Assembly (NCBI RefSeq): GCF_042100115.1
Contig: NC_091276.1
Span: 1,798,001 to 1,862,000 of the forward strand
Direction of reading: 5' to 3'
DNA length: 64,000 nucleotides
Source: Alternaria dauci
Taxonomy: Eukaryota > Ascomycota > Dothideomycetes > Pleosporales > Pleosporaceae
Positions 22,146-33,743 of the stretch are shown one piece after another. The first letter of the stretch is position 1. The number at the start of each line of letters is the position of its first letter. Under the pieces are notes generated by a model that worked only from the letters and a program-made list of their open reading frames with translations, had not been told where the DNA came from and ran no database searches. The position numbers and the translations under genes are program-made.

Positions 22146-23737
22146 ATGGTATTCGCCGACGAAGAGCAGCCTCTGCTCAGGATCATATCACACGAATACG
22201 AAAGTATCCAACAGGAGCGCAATAGTGGAGAAGCTGGGGATGACGCGCTTGAGTTTGAGCCTCTGGACCCTGAGGACCCTAAGAATTGGTCAAAAGCGTT
22301 CAAATGGGGAAACGTATTTCTGCTTGCCCTGATGGCATTCACAGTGTACGCGCATTCCATCGTATTCGTGATTTCTGTGAGAGCTTGAAGGCTGACTATG
22401 TTCGCAGCACGTTTACTTGCATCGGCGTTGTGCCGGTGGCCAGCACGATTGTCGAAGACCTTGATGGGAAGCACTCGAGCTCTGCGAACAGCGCCCTACT
22501 CGTTACCATCTGGGAACTTGGAGAAGCTGCCGGACCCTTGCTCATCGCACCACTATCAGAAATCTTTGGACGATATCCTGTTTTCAACGCTTGTAATATC
22601 GGATTCATCGCTGCAACTATTCTAGCAGTACTAAGCCAGAACAGCGGCGTTTTCATTGCTGCCAGGATGCTCACAGGCCTGTGCGTCGCCTCAAATGTCC
22701 TCAATCCAGCCATCATTGGAGATATTTTTGAGAGCGAGGAACGCGGCTCCGCAATGTCTCTGGTTATGCTTGCACCGTTAATCGGAGGAGCCATTGGCCC
22801 TGCCATCTCGGGCGCTATCGCGCAAACGCTCGGCTGGCGTCGCATGTTGACCATTGCCGCTGCATTGGCCATTGTGTGCGAGGTCCTCTTCCTTGTCTAC
22901 TTCAGAGAGACCTACAAGATGACTATTCTGAGGAAAAGAGCAGCAAAGACGATGCAGGAAACCGAAGAAATCCCCGAATCCAAGACCACGCATGAACATC
23001 TAGCGAAGCTATGGCACTCGATGACTCGGCCTTTTGCGGTACTATTTGGGTCGACTGTACTAATGCTTCTCTCGTTGTTCGCTTCCGTTGCATTTAGCTT
23101 CTTCTATGTCATAAGTGTTTCACTACCAACCATCTTGATCGAGAGGTATGACTTCAGGCTTGTCATGATTGGCACTACATTTATCTCATTCAGTAAGTGG
23201 CCTTGGACGTTCCCAATCGCAATAGCTAACGAATGTCCAGGCGTTGGATCTTTCTGCAGTGTCCTAGTCTGCAACTTTACGCTCGATAGAATTTATGTCA
23301 AGCTTCGTGGTCCAGATGGTGCAAAAGGAAAGCCAGAGTATCGCCTTCCTCTCTCCATCATCGGTGCGACCCTGCTGCCTTTCTCCGTAGTAGCATATGG
23401 CTGGATCGCTCAGTACCGTCTCCCTGTACTCTTGCTTCTTGCCTCCGTGGCCCTCATGGGGTTCTCGCTCCTCCTCACAGTCTTACCGTTATCCGCCTAC
23501 GTTGTCGACGCTTGTGGCATGTACTCGGCGTCAGCCATGACGGGCGTCATTGTTACCCGATGTCTCATGGGTACTTTCCTACCATTGACCACCGGCCCAC
23601 TATCTGATGCTCTTGGATATGGACTTGGTTTCAGCATTCTGGGCGGATTGAGCCTGTTGTTGGTAGTTATTCCGATATCGATTTATAAATTTGGAGACAA
23701 GTGGCGACAGCATTCAGAATTTACGAAGGACTCTTGA
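22146..23737 (+). CDS. major facilitator superfamily transporter, DHA1-type exporter
   Basis: Exons 22146-22345, 22408-23192 and 23241-23737 give 493 residues with about 12 hydrophobic helices. The cytosolic N-terminus carries the DPEDPKNWSKAFKWGNV signature of fungal drug:H+ antiporter-1 proteins. The first helix LLALMAFTVTFTCIGVVPVA forms only after the first intron is removed. Motif A of MFS is visible as GPLLIAPLSEIFGRYPVF, and motif C-like glycines lie in APLIGGAIGPAISGAIAQTLGWRR. This group exports drugs, polyamines or fungal metabolites, and the substrate is unknown here. No biosynthetic gene cluster is adjacent. Neighbours downstream encode secreted proteins, which is consistent with an accessory or host-interaction role but does not prove it. 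Confidence 0.93.
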
Positions 23738-23990
23738 GGGATAGACAAGGAGCAGATATGAAACCTTTGCACCTGCCACGCCAATCACATCCATAGACGT
23801 CATTGCCCGGATCGCGTTTTCTTGTTGGGGATCGTGTGCGCAGCAGCTTCTATGAGATTACACGTTGTCTGCTCTGTCCAGAATGCGCATTTCTCCTTGC
23901 TCTTTTCTTCGTCGATGCTATCATTATCAACATCCGCAAGCTTCTATCCAACCACGAGCACGTATTCTAGCGTCAAGATCCTAAGTTATC

Positions 23991-24663
23991 ATGAGATTCG
24001 CCGTCCTATCGCTCGTGACCCTATCAGCTCAGGCAGTCGCCCAGGCGTACAATGTCCAATCCGACGGCTTCCGTCTTATCTTGAAGTCATTGATCAACGA
24101 CTCCGCCTACCACGAGTAAGAACTTCTGATCCACTTGGAAGCGATTTTTATTAACAATTACTAGCCACGCACTCGGCACTTGCCATGTAGGCGCAGCTGA
24201 GGAAAGTCTATGTCTAACGAACGACACGATTGCCGACCCAGCTCGGCCCTACACTACCTTTTACCACAACACAACCTCCTACAACCACCACAACCCTCAA
24301 AACGCGAACGATACGGCAGGAATCCTCAATTGGCCCCTGGAACACAACAACGGCAAAAATATCGTGTCTTCTGCCATGGCCCTCCGTTATTCCGACACAC
24401 ATGACCTTATGCGCATGATCTTTTCGCCCGGGAAGTCGAGTTACCAAACTGTGTATTTCGAACAGGGGAACGGCAGTTACAGCACCATGTATATCGCCGT
24501 CAGTCTCAATAATACCGGTAGCGTACCTGCTTTCTTCATTCCACCAGTCAAGGTTACGAATTGGTATATGTGTACCAAGTACTTAATGTGGAACATGGGA
24601 TTTACCATAGAACCATCAGATCCGAATTGTTCAAAGGTTGGCGTTGAGAGAGTTTGGGTCTGA
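23991..24663 (+). CDS. small secreted protein, DUF7907-like
   Basis: Exons 23991-24115 and 24165-24663 give 207 residues. A clear signal peptide (MRFAVLSLVTLSAQAVAQA) is followed by the conserved-looking opening YNVQSDGFRLILKSLINDS. The mature part has four Cys (GTCHVG, ESLCLTND, WYMCTKY and DPNCSK), several N-glycosylation sites (NDS, NTT, NGS, NNT) and a C-terminal aromatic segment WYMCTKYLMWNMGF. The pattern matches, as I recall it, the fungal secreted DUF7907 family, whose function is unknown. It lies between the MFS exporter and the secreted polygalacturonase. It could be a plant-interaction effector or a cell-wall-associated protein, but nothing in the sequence shows activity. Confidence 0.85.
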
Positions 24664-24936
24664 GGAAGTGGGGGTCGAGAAGTATGTCAAGTTTCTCAGA
24701 CATGGTTGCCATGCATGTTGGTCGGGTAAGTAGAGTTGCTGCTCATGGTGCTTTGCTAGCGGCGGGCATAGAAGTCTTGGAGGCTTCATTCTTTCGTTAT
24801 CATTGCTAGTCTCCTTTCTGCATATTCCTAGAATAATACAATCAATTCCTTGTACAGCGTAGCTATTGTGAATAAGAGGCTTCCGCGACTACGTCTGACA
24901 AGGCCTCGTTCCATTACATGCAATCCCAATCATGTC

Positions 24937-26637
24937 TCAGCCTTGCGTAGTGTCCCTTTCCGTTTCGTTGGTCGCCACGCAACTGATATCTAGCAGATCT
25001 GGATCGACGTTGCGGCATTCATAGACTGGCGGCTCTCGACTAGGTACATGAACAGTAATGTTCTCGGCGCGTATGTTACTGCATCGCTACAATCAGATGC
25101 GTCAGCACTACTTTACTACTGATCTGGGTACGACTGCACTTACATCAGGCGCGCTGCAAACCAAGGTACCTGCTTCCGGGTCTTCCTTTCTGGATGTAGT
25201 TCCGTACATGTTTTTGATGGTGATATCGGAGATGGTCAAGTTTGCCTGCAGGGAGTTCATCAGCATTAATACGTAGTCTCCAGCCTGACTGTTCGCATTG
25301 CTTACTGGATGCTCTGCACACAGCGTCTGGTTCTTCTGCCCATAGCACTGCGTGATGGTAATCGCGCGATCATTGTTATCAACGCGAAACGTGTCGTATG
25401 TAACGTTCCTCACGCGTCCAAGACCGCCGCCGCCGTTCAGCAGCGTCTGGAAGCTTGTTTGGATACCAGGCCAGACCTTAATACGCGCGCTGTCACTAGA
25501 GTTTGTAAGAGAGACGTTGTAGATGTAAAGGTTCTCTACAATATCGGTCTTGTTGGCATATTGGCCTAGAGAGCCGACACTCATGCCGTGGGAACCCGTG
25601 CAGTCTAAGCCCTGGACGACGACGTTGGTGCTGTTGGGTTTGAATGAAACGCAGTCTGGTGATGGTCAGCTTGTGGTAAGGTAGGTTTGAGGAATACAAA
25701 GGTTCCTACCATCGGTGTTGATGATGTATGAGTCCTGGATGACAACACGATCTGAGCGGTACGTATCCCAGCCATCGGAGTTTGCTATCTCGACGTCGTT
25801 AAGGCTCTACAGGGCTGTGAGTCTAGTGGCTGAGCAACCAGAATGGAAACTTTACCTCTGCGCGTAAATCCATGTTACTGATGAGGATGTCGGTACTGTT
25901 TGCAATGATATTGAACCACTATGAAATGTCAACAAGCAGGAGATGAAAGCCAAAACTGCATCCTTACGTGTGGCGAGTTTCGCATGCGCAGATTTGACAT
26001 GGTAGCTCCCTCCATCCCATCAAAGGCAAACAACATAGGTCGCCGCAGCTGCAATATACACGGGTCAGATACATGTGCTTGAGATGGTACCTCCACCGTT
26101 GACGAAATCCTTACTCACACTTTTGTTAGTCTGAATCTCCTCCCAGTAAGCTTGACCGTGCCCATCGATAATGCTCTTCTCCCTGCTCAGATCGCCATAG
26201 ATGTTCACGTCCTCGCCACCCCATTTCCAGTATACAGACTGATTTTGGAAGTCGTACTTGAAACTATTCTCCGCCCAGTAGTAGACATCGCTTGCATCGA
26301 AGTGTATTTCTCCGGTGATGACCACGTCGATGTGTTTGAGAAAGGTCAGATCTAGAGGCGAGCCTATGAGATAGGATTGATCGAGGACAACTGTACCGCC
26401 ATTGTTACACTTGTGGAAGGAATCGAGGATGCATGCTGCGTCGTCGCGGTCCGGAGCTGTTCCTGGTGCAACAAAACAGAAGCGTTTGGGTTCTCGTGCC
26501 GGTGAATACGGCATTGGTCTACCAGAGTCATACGGGGCAGGGATGATGTTTGGTCGCTTAGGAAGGTGGTGGCTGTGAGTTGCTGACGCCGTAGCGAATG
26601 CGGCAAACACTGAATGGAGGCACAGACTGGATCGCAT
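24937..26637 (-). CDS. secreted exo-polygalacturonase, glycoside hydrolase family 28
   Basis: This is a pectin-degrading enzyme that releases galacturonate from polygalacturonan chain ends. Minus-strand exons 26637-26119, 26048-25968, 25918-25856, 25806-25710, 25655-25144 and 25086-24937 give 473 residues. An N-terminal signal peptide is followed by a dibasic HHLPKR site. The GH28 active-site motifs are complete: NTDDC (split by the fourth intron), GSHG in [15 protein letters not shown], and RIK in [19 protein letters not shown] and [10 protein letters not shown] match fungal exo-acting (PgaX-type) enzymes better than endo enzymes. There are many N-glycosylation sites. The six-exon model closes in frame throughout. 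Exo mode is inferred from these similarities. Confidence 0.94.
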
Positions 26638-27316
26638 GTTGACAAGTAATGGAGTTGAGCAGAGAGCGTACGGATTCCGTCTTTAGGCCTCGTTTACACC
26701 TATATATGAATTCAGTGCAGGTGTGACGATCCTACGGGTTCGAGCTCGCACGTCCAGCCCGCTGTACTGGGAGGATCTGCCACTCTGCGCGGATGCACGC
26801 CATACAAGAGAAAAATCGAACGCCACTCCTGTATTTGCCTAGGTAGAGTATCGCTGTATAAGAGAAGATTGATTGCTCTCTGTAGTTGCCTACTAGGGTG
26901 TTCGATATTTCCCTTGTATGGCGTGAATGCATATGTTGCATACGTGGAATCACATTGACCCGGTCGGCCGTTCGGTACATCAGACAACGACATCAGTCGT
27001 CTCGCAATTCAACATCCATTGGATCAGCGCGGAGATGAGGTAAATGCTGGCAAACAAGACTTGCAGCGATGCTTCTTAAGCTTAATGGGGGGTGCGGGGG
27101 AAGCTTGGCAGTGTCATTTCATGCGGATTATCCGGAGCAGCGAACCGCCTAGGGCGATCATGTTAGTGAACAGATGATCAGAGGGGAAGGAGGATGTTGA
27201 TCGGAATGCTGCACTGTACTTCGTCCGCGGGTCCGTGCGCCAATGTTCTCACGCATTGAGCCGATGCCCACCAGCAGAGCATCACCAACCCAACGGCCCG
27301 CTCCACACACGCGACG
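26638..27316. promoter_or_regulatory. divergent promoter GH28 / EMC7 containing repeat copy 2
   Basis: 679 bp between divergent starts at 26637 (minus) and 27317 (plus). A TATATATG run at 26701-26708 lies about 65 bp upstream of the polygalacturonase ATG and may act as its TATA element. The inverted-repeat element copy 2 (26796-26925) lies further upstream. Confidence 0.45.
26796..26925 (+). mobile_element. MITE-like inverted-repeat element, copy 2 (best preserved)
   Basis: A 130-bp element with terminal inverted repeats of 26 bp (26796-26821 and 26900-26925) that match at 24 of 26 positions by my count. Both ends begin CACGCCATACAAG when read inward. The interior has one full unit (GCCTAGGTAGAGTATCGC...) and a second partial unit (CTGTAGTTGCCTACTAGGG). 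It has no open frame of note. I could not identify a convincing target-site duplication. By size and structure it is a non-autonomous inverted-repeat (MITE-like) element. Confidence 0.75.
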
Positions 27317-28144
27317 ATGAAGACTTCACTCGCCACCCTCTCCTCCTTTGCGAGTCTCACGAGCGCCGCGCGGTTGCTCCTCCAAATCCCAAACACGGTC
27401 CTTGTCAACCCGTCTACCCTCCCCTCGACGACACATGCAACGCTCCAGTCTTCAGGCCCGCCCCTCGATGCCTATCTTACGCGCTCCAACACATTCAACT
27501 TCAACAACGTGAGTGCCGGCAGCTACCTGGCTACCGTGCATTGCCGCGACTATGCGTTTGAGCCGTTGAGGATCGATGTCACTGTGGAGGAGACGGTCGA
27601 GGGCAGCGGGGAGAAGAAGGAGGTGATCAGGGCATGGCAGACCTTCTTGGGCAATGAATGGGACAACAAGGGAGAGAGTCGCGGCGAGGGCGGAAACGGC
27701 CTGGTGATCGAGGCCCGGCCGGTGGTACCCAAGTACTTCTACCAGGAGCGACAGGGCTGTGAGTTGTCATTCGTGACCACGTGTGTTATGAGGCGACCTT
27801 GCTAACGTATCCTAGTCTCGCCGTTATCGTTCTTGAAGAACCCCATGATTCTTATGGCCATCGTCTCCATGGGCCTCATCTTCGGCATGCCCAAGCTGAT
27901 GGAGAACAGTGAGTCGCTGAACTCTCGTCACATGCAGACACCTACTAACAACCATTTAGTGGACCCCGAGATGAAGCAAGAATTCGAAGAGATGCAAAAA
28001 CAAGGCGTCTTGGGCTCCGGCTCCACCAACACGGCACAGCAGCTACAGAACTTCGACCTCGCTTCGTGGATGGCGGGCAAGACGGATTCGGGCACCACGA
28101 GCGCGCGGACACAGAGCCCTGCCGGGCAGGCCAAGAAACGATAA
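27317..28144 (+). CDS. EMC7: ER membrane protein complex subunit 7 (EMC7/Sop4-like)
   Basis: This is a subunit of the ER membrane complex that inserts tail-anchored and multi-pass membrane proteins. Exons 27317-27758, 27816-27908 and 27960-28144 give 239 residues. A signal peptide (MKTSLATLSSFASLTSAARL) is followed by a luminal beta-sandwich domain (about 20-125) with TRSNTFNFNNVSAGSYLATV and YAFEPLRIDV. A transmembrane helix lies around 155-178 (FLKNPMILMAIVSMGLIFGM). The cytosolic tail opens with MDPEMKQEFEEMQKQ, a strong EMC7 signature rebuilt across the second intron. The length fits fungal orthologues. Confidence 0.93.
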
Positions 28145-28836
28145 ATGGCGGATATGCATGGCTTCGGAGGGCATCAAAGTGCTTAGTGCCCCCGAGGCAG
28201 AGTACCTTCATACATTCCTAGCGAGCAACACACATTGTAGTCATCTCGGCTCTGTTTTCTTAGACCTTGATACAAAATCTAATGCAGGGGAAACCATGTT
28301 TCACATTGGGGTCGCTCGTTTGTCTAGTCATCAGCCACTGCAATGCATGAGCCTTGGCTAACCAGCCCAGAGCCGTGCTAGTAAGCTAGACCACTTACCC
28401 AAAACTCGAAGCATTTCATCTCACAGAAGCAGCTTGTTACATCTTCAAGTTGCTACACGAACCAGCAAAACACTCTCAACCCAACTTCCGCCCCGCAGCT
28501 TACCAAAGCGTGATGGCTGCTTATTCACGCTCTTGGTACACATCCTAGCCAATCGGGTAGTCGTTACTCCCGATAAAGGCAAGCCTCAGTCATCCGTGCC
28601 AATATAACCCCCCTGGGTTCACCTTCTCCTTTTACTTGATTTGATCGTGCTAAATTTCCTTCCGCCTCGTGATGAGCGCGGAAAAGCTCGTTTCCATCCA
28701 ATTGTACCCCGAAGATATACATGACTCTTTTCTCAATAGATATTGCATGTAGAGTCCTAAAAGCGCCTTTTTAAAATATACATGACTAGGTACCATCCCA
28801 AGGATACGACTTGGCAGATACGGGTTCCTTCAGAAA
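28145..28836. other. intergenic upstream of the LtrA-like gene
   Basis: About 0.7 kb without a gene. It is more AT-rich toward 28600-28780, where the promoter of the LtrA-like gene is expected. A 61-codon frame at 28782 overlaps the next gene out of frame and is not supported. Confidence 0.5.
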
Positions 28837-30991
28837 ATGGCAGACACTCCGCACACCGGCACCGACACATCAGCAGGCACGACAGCACAGCACGAATCTC
28901 ACTGGCATCACCATGCTCATTCCAGTCACCACACAGGCAAGAGGCTACGGCATTTTCTCAGACCTGATGGAAGAAAAGTGCACATTGCAAGTTCACCCGA
29001 TGAAGCAAACCACATGAGGAGGAAACTCGGTGCTGCAGAGGAGAAAGAAGATTTCGATTTGGTCGTCCATGGATCTCCCGAACATGTAAGTTTTGGTCGA
29101 CCGAGATTGTAGTCAGTTCGTGAGTAGCAGTAGATACTAACCACAAACACAGATCGAAGCCCTCCGTCATACGCACGCCCACCACACAGCGCGTCACCGC
29201 CAACTGCATGAAGACCACGGCGACCTAGCCCAAGAATTCGAGCGCGTGATACGCGATCTCGACGCCCTCTCCACCGAACTCCACATGCTAACCTCACACG
29301 CCGTGCAGCTAGACGCCAACTTTTCCAAATACGGCTACTCGGCCCATCTCCGCACCAAAGAAGACTTCGACACCGCAGACCCAACAAACTCATCAGCCTC
29401 TTCCTTCTCCTTTGACAAGGAAACATGGCATGCAGAACGCCACCACGGAGCCAGTATCCGTCTTTACCAGAAGCCCATTGTGCGCCAGTATTTCCACAAG
29501 GGTCTCCTATGGCGCGCAAAAGAAGCCCAAGAAGTCGCCTCGTATGAACTGTTCATTGACCTCTTCTACGTGGGCATCATCGCCATCACCGGTGATTCTG
29601 CGGCTGAGCACCCAACAGGCCAGTCTCTGCTTCGTTTTTCAATCACATTCATCATGGGCTGGAAGTTCTGGACAGATATCGGCGTCCTGGTGTCGTGGTT
29701 CGATAGCGACGACGTTGTGAGACGGCTTTCGGTGCTTTTCTTGCTCACGTGTCTATTGGGGTTCACGACAAATATGATCGAGGCATGGGAGAGGACGTAC
29801 GCACCGCTCGTAGCGTTCTATCTGGCAGCTAGGCTGTTTGTGACAACGAGCTTCTTTTGGTATGCGTGGGCCATTCCCATGGTTAGAGGGACGATGTTGG
29901 GCAACGGGGTTGTCATGCTCATCCCCGCGGCACTTTGGATCGGCAGCATACATGTCGAGGAGCCGGCGAGACAGGGTGTCATCTGGACGGCTCTTGTGTT
30001 TGACTTGTTTGGCCAGTTTAGCATGGTACTGCTTCAGCGGCCTGGGTCGCCGGTGTACAAGTTCGTCCCAGGTTGGGTCAAGAGGAGTCTAGAGTTTTTT
30101 CCGGCGACGAACATCGAGCACCGGATTGAGCGGACGAACGCGTTTGTCACGCTTGTTTTTGGATCCTGTGTGCTGGGCCTGTTGTATCAGAGCAGTGTTG
30201 AGATGGGCATCAATGCTTTCTTCGGCAAAGCTGTCTTGGGACTCATCCAGGCCTTTGTCTTCAACTGGATGTACTTTGAGATGGACTCTTTCAATCTGCA
30301 TACTCATGCAATTCGGAGGCACGTATACTCTGGTAAGTAACATGCTTATTTTTTCTCCACAACCCAACCTCTCTTTCTCTGGCGACACCGCTAACGACCA
30401 CAAGCATTGACATGGTCCTCCATCCACCTCCCCTTCGTCATGTCCTTCGTCCTCTCCGCATCAGCCCTCGGCGTCCTGGTTCGTGCCCACGACATATCCT
30501 CAGCCCCTCTCGACTCGTTATCCGAAACCTTCATCGCCCGCTCCGAAGACCACATCTCAGAGGGCTTAGTATGGTTCTACTGCGGCGGTCTGGGCGTCTC
30601 CCTTCTCTGTCTTGCCATCATTTCTGCATCACACGTTCATCGCACGATCCCTAATCAACGCGTCCGCAAACCTGTTCGTCTCGCCTACCGCGCTTGTGTG
30701 TCTATAATCATAATCACACTGCCTCTTGCGCACTTCAATAGTCTGCAGCTGATAGCAACAACTACGGGCTTGGTGGTATCCGTGTTGGTGTTGGAATTGG
30801 TCGGTGTGTCCTGCTGGGGCGATAACTTCTTCTGGGAAAAGGAGTGTAAGAGAGATCGGGCGACGTACAGCGCAAAATGTGCTATCAAGAGGGAGGAATT
30901 GGAGAAGAGTGCTCGCGAGGGGAAGGTCGTGGATGTGGAGGAGATTGCGAAGAGGGAGCAGGGAGAGAAGGGAGTTGTAGGTGTAGTTTGA
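28837..30991 (+). CDS. low temperature requirement A (LtrA)-family membrane protein
   Basis: Exons 28837-29085, 29153-30332 and 30405-30991 give 671 residues. The N-terminal cytosolic part is rich in His (HESHWHHHAHSSHH) and then charged helical sequence (about 80-130). The core carries the LtrA signature near residue 225 (ASYELFIDLFYVGIIAITGDSA), followed by about ten hydrophobic helices. A gap between helices holds the polar loop GRSSV-free AHDISSAPLDSLSETFIA. The C-terminus is a charged tail (KREELEKSAREGK). LtrA was named from a cold-sensitive Listeria mutant. The molecular role is not known in bacteria or fungi, and I do not assign one. The His-rich N-terminus could bind metal ions, but that is only suggested by composition. 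Confidence 0.88.
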
Positions 30992-31169
30992 GTGATCAAG
31001 TCGGAATCGTAGTCAAGTGGGATTGGATATATTTGTTAGAGATGAAATGTCAAGGTTTTTAATATAGGTATGGTTGTCGTAAGCCAATAGGCCGTATTAA
31101 AACATCTTTAGCTGCTTGGTCAAGCGCCTCAGCCATCTACAGAGGTAACCCTCGTCCATCCGCCTGCTA

Positions 31170-33095
31170 CTATTGTTCTGAAGCAGTGACCTTTTGTTGC
31201 TCATCATAGAACCGGATCGTACGGCCAGGAATGACACCCTCGTCTGAACCCGGCACATCACTATTGGCTCCACCATCTACTCGCGGACCTTCGCCATCCC
31301 TAGCCGTGGTATTGACATTGCTCATAGGCAACGGCACCTGAATAGGCGCGCGCGCGGAACTAGGTGCTCTTGATGTACTCGCCGAGCTAGTCCCCGAACT
31401 TATCAAAGTCCTACCAATGCGTACAACCCGGTTCGGCAGAGAATCACCGCCGTTACGCGACCAGCCGGGACGGCGGCGTATACGCACTTCAGCATCAGTC
31501 GTGGGGCCATTGACATCCTCGATGTGGAAAGCAGGTTCGGGTTCGTACTGAGAAGTGGATCCAGTACGAGCAAAAGATAGCGCTGTGCTTAGGGTGCGAG
31601 GAATAAAAAAGCCGAGTTTGCCTAGTGGAATGGAGAGACCGTGGACGACCTAATCGACATTAGATGGAGAACTGAAGTATTGAAAAGAAGAGTGGACTTA
31701 CGACTGAACAGATTACTAGGAACCAGATCACTACGTTCATAACTTCCATGAGATATGCTGCATCTTCTCTGACTTCACCGTCGACCTTGATCTCAGCCAG
31801 GAACTCAAGACTGACGTATAGATAGAAGACGGCGCTCACACCAATCGGACCGAAGAAGCCTACGAAGAGTGCTTGTCGCCTTTGCTCAATCTGATGAATC
31901 TGTTTATGCATGGCAAAGATGATGGGCGGTCGGCGCAGAAGCAAGACCAGGATGCCCAATGGAATGAGTCGGTAGATGGGGATGACTGGAGAGTGCGCGA
32001 AGAGGTGCCAAGGACAAACGGCGCCGAACCAGATGAATATGGAGACATTAAGCAGCATATCGATGGTTGGCTGGAACGAGTCGTCCATCGTCTCGAGGCG
32101 GAACCAGTCATCCCACGTAAACGTGTTGCCGGCGATGAAGCAGGCGAGCACATCGTCGCTGCCAATCATGCCGCATGTACCGATGATGAACAGCTGCATA
32201 CAATGTTAGCAAAGTTTGAATACATTAGACTAAATTGGGGTCTTACAGCCAGAGTGATGGCAAAAACCAAGAAGCTTTCGCGATCGACGTATTTCCGCTC
32301 TTCAGCCCAATGAAGCAATTCTTTGGCAATCCAACCCACTGTAGCTCCATAAACCACACTGAGTATGATGGTATATCCCCACGTCTCGCCAAACCACAGC
32401 CCGACAGCGACTCTAGTACTGTTGTCGGAACCTTGTCCACCATGACCAATATGCTGGATAAGGTAAAGCGGGAGAAAGAGAAACGGGTAACCAAGGCCAT
32501 CGTTCGCTCCGGACTCAGCCACGATAATCTTCTGCAACTCCTTCGGAATGTTCTTGTCTGCAAACTTTCCTTTGACGATGGAATTCGACAAGACAGGGTC
32601 CGTGGGTGTGACACAGGCGCCTACAGCCAGTGCTTGCAGAAAGCTGATATGTGGGACCAAAGCAAAGACGATGAGGCTGGTTACGAGCCACATGAACGTC
32701 ATACCCGGGCCGATGAGCAGAGCTAAGCTCTTCCATTCCGTCTTTAGGTATTTTGACGGTAGTTGCACACCCGCGAGTACAAGTTGGACACCCAGCACCA
32801 GGCGCGTAAAGTAAAGGGTGATGGTATCGAGAGTTTCGACATTGTTCAGAGCATACTCCTCTGGTTTGATCCAATTCGTGGCATGTGGCGAGAAGACGAC
32901 TCCAGCGATGAGTGATATTACTGAGAGAAGTCGGTTAGTACGTGCTCCTAATTCAGGATCGGAGGAAATTGACTTACAAGCTTCGCTCAGATAGTACTTT
33001 TCTTTCAGCAGATAGCTAACCAGCCCGAAAAGCGTAATGAATCCTCCTAATGACGCACAAACAATGTTGAAGTTGTTAACCGCCAAGGTAGGCAT
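31170..33095 (-). CDS. plasma-membrane Na+/H+ antiporter, Nha1/Sod2 type
   Basis: This is a cation/proton antiporter (CPA family) that exports Na+ or K+ in exchange for H+. Minus-strand exons 33095-32978, 32920-32247, 32193-31702 and 31649-31170 give 587 residues. There are about 12 helices, with the ion-binding segments ACVTPTDPVLSNSIVKGKFAD and ESGANDGLGYPFLFLPLYL typical of fungal Nha1/Sod2. The last exon is a hydrophilic, Ser/Arg-rich cytosolic tail of about 155 residues, shorter than the very long yeast Nha1 tail. The first intron (32921-32977) is 57 nt with no in-frame stop, so its retention would add 19 residues in frame. The start begins the conserved first helix (NNFNIVCASLGGFITLFG). 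Confidence 0.93.
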
Positions 33096-33743
33096 GGCTG
33101 GCCACCGTCCCTGGGTCGGATCCTCAAACCCGACTAACGGCTATGTCGGCTTCCTCACTGGTTCTGTTGAGTTCTCGGCGAGGCTTCACGGCAAAGCTTA
33201 ACAGATATTTCTCCTGCTTCACGAAGCTCTTGGAGCCGAGAAGAACGACTGCGACTCTTTCTCTTTTCGTCTGGAATGATATTTGTTGTCCTCGTAAAGA
33301 TAGTCCGCTGCTTTGTGGGGTAATTCGGCGCAATGATCTTGTGGGAGGTCTGTAATACCTCCACCGCAAGACGAACGATAGCGAAAGTTTGTTGGTGATG
33401 ACAAGAAGCTTGATCCCGCAAGAGATCAATAGACGACTATACAAGTGGAAATATGCGGAGTGTTGACGTCTTGGAGAGTTCATGAATAAGGCGAACGTGG
33501 GTCGCACGCGCGTAGCGCCTTGGCCAACAGCTTATCCGAGGCCATTTCAAAGCTTGGTATTCCGAGTTTAGATGCCTCAATGTTCCATGACTACAACAGG
33601 ACAAGATCTTGAACAATTCGCGCGAGTGGCGCTCTGATTCTCTACATTCCATAGGTCACGTGCCAAATTCGAGAAAAAACGATTCACAATGCTTATTTAC
33701 AATCCCAATAGAGCCCAAAATTCTACCCTGGCCGAATGCACAT
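33096..33743. other. intergenic, antiporter promoter and NDUFS1 3' flank
   Basis: 648 bp between two minus-strand genes. It holds the promoter of the antiporter and the 3' end of NDUFS1. Short open frames overlap on both strands, but none is supported. Confidence 0.5.
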
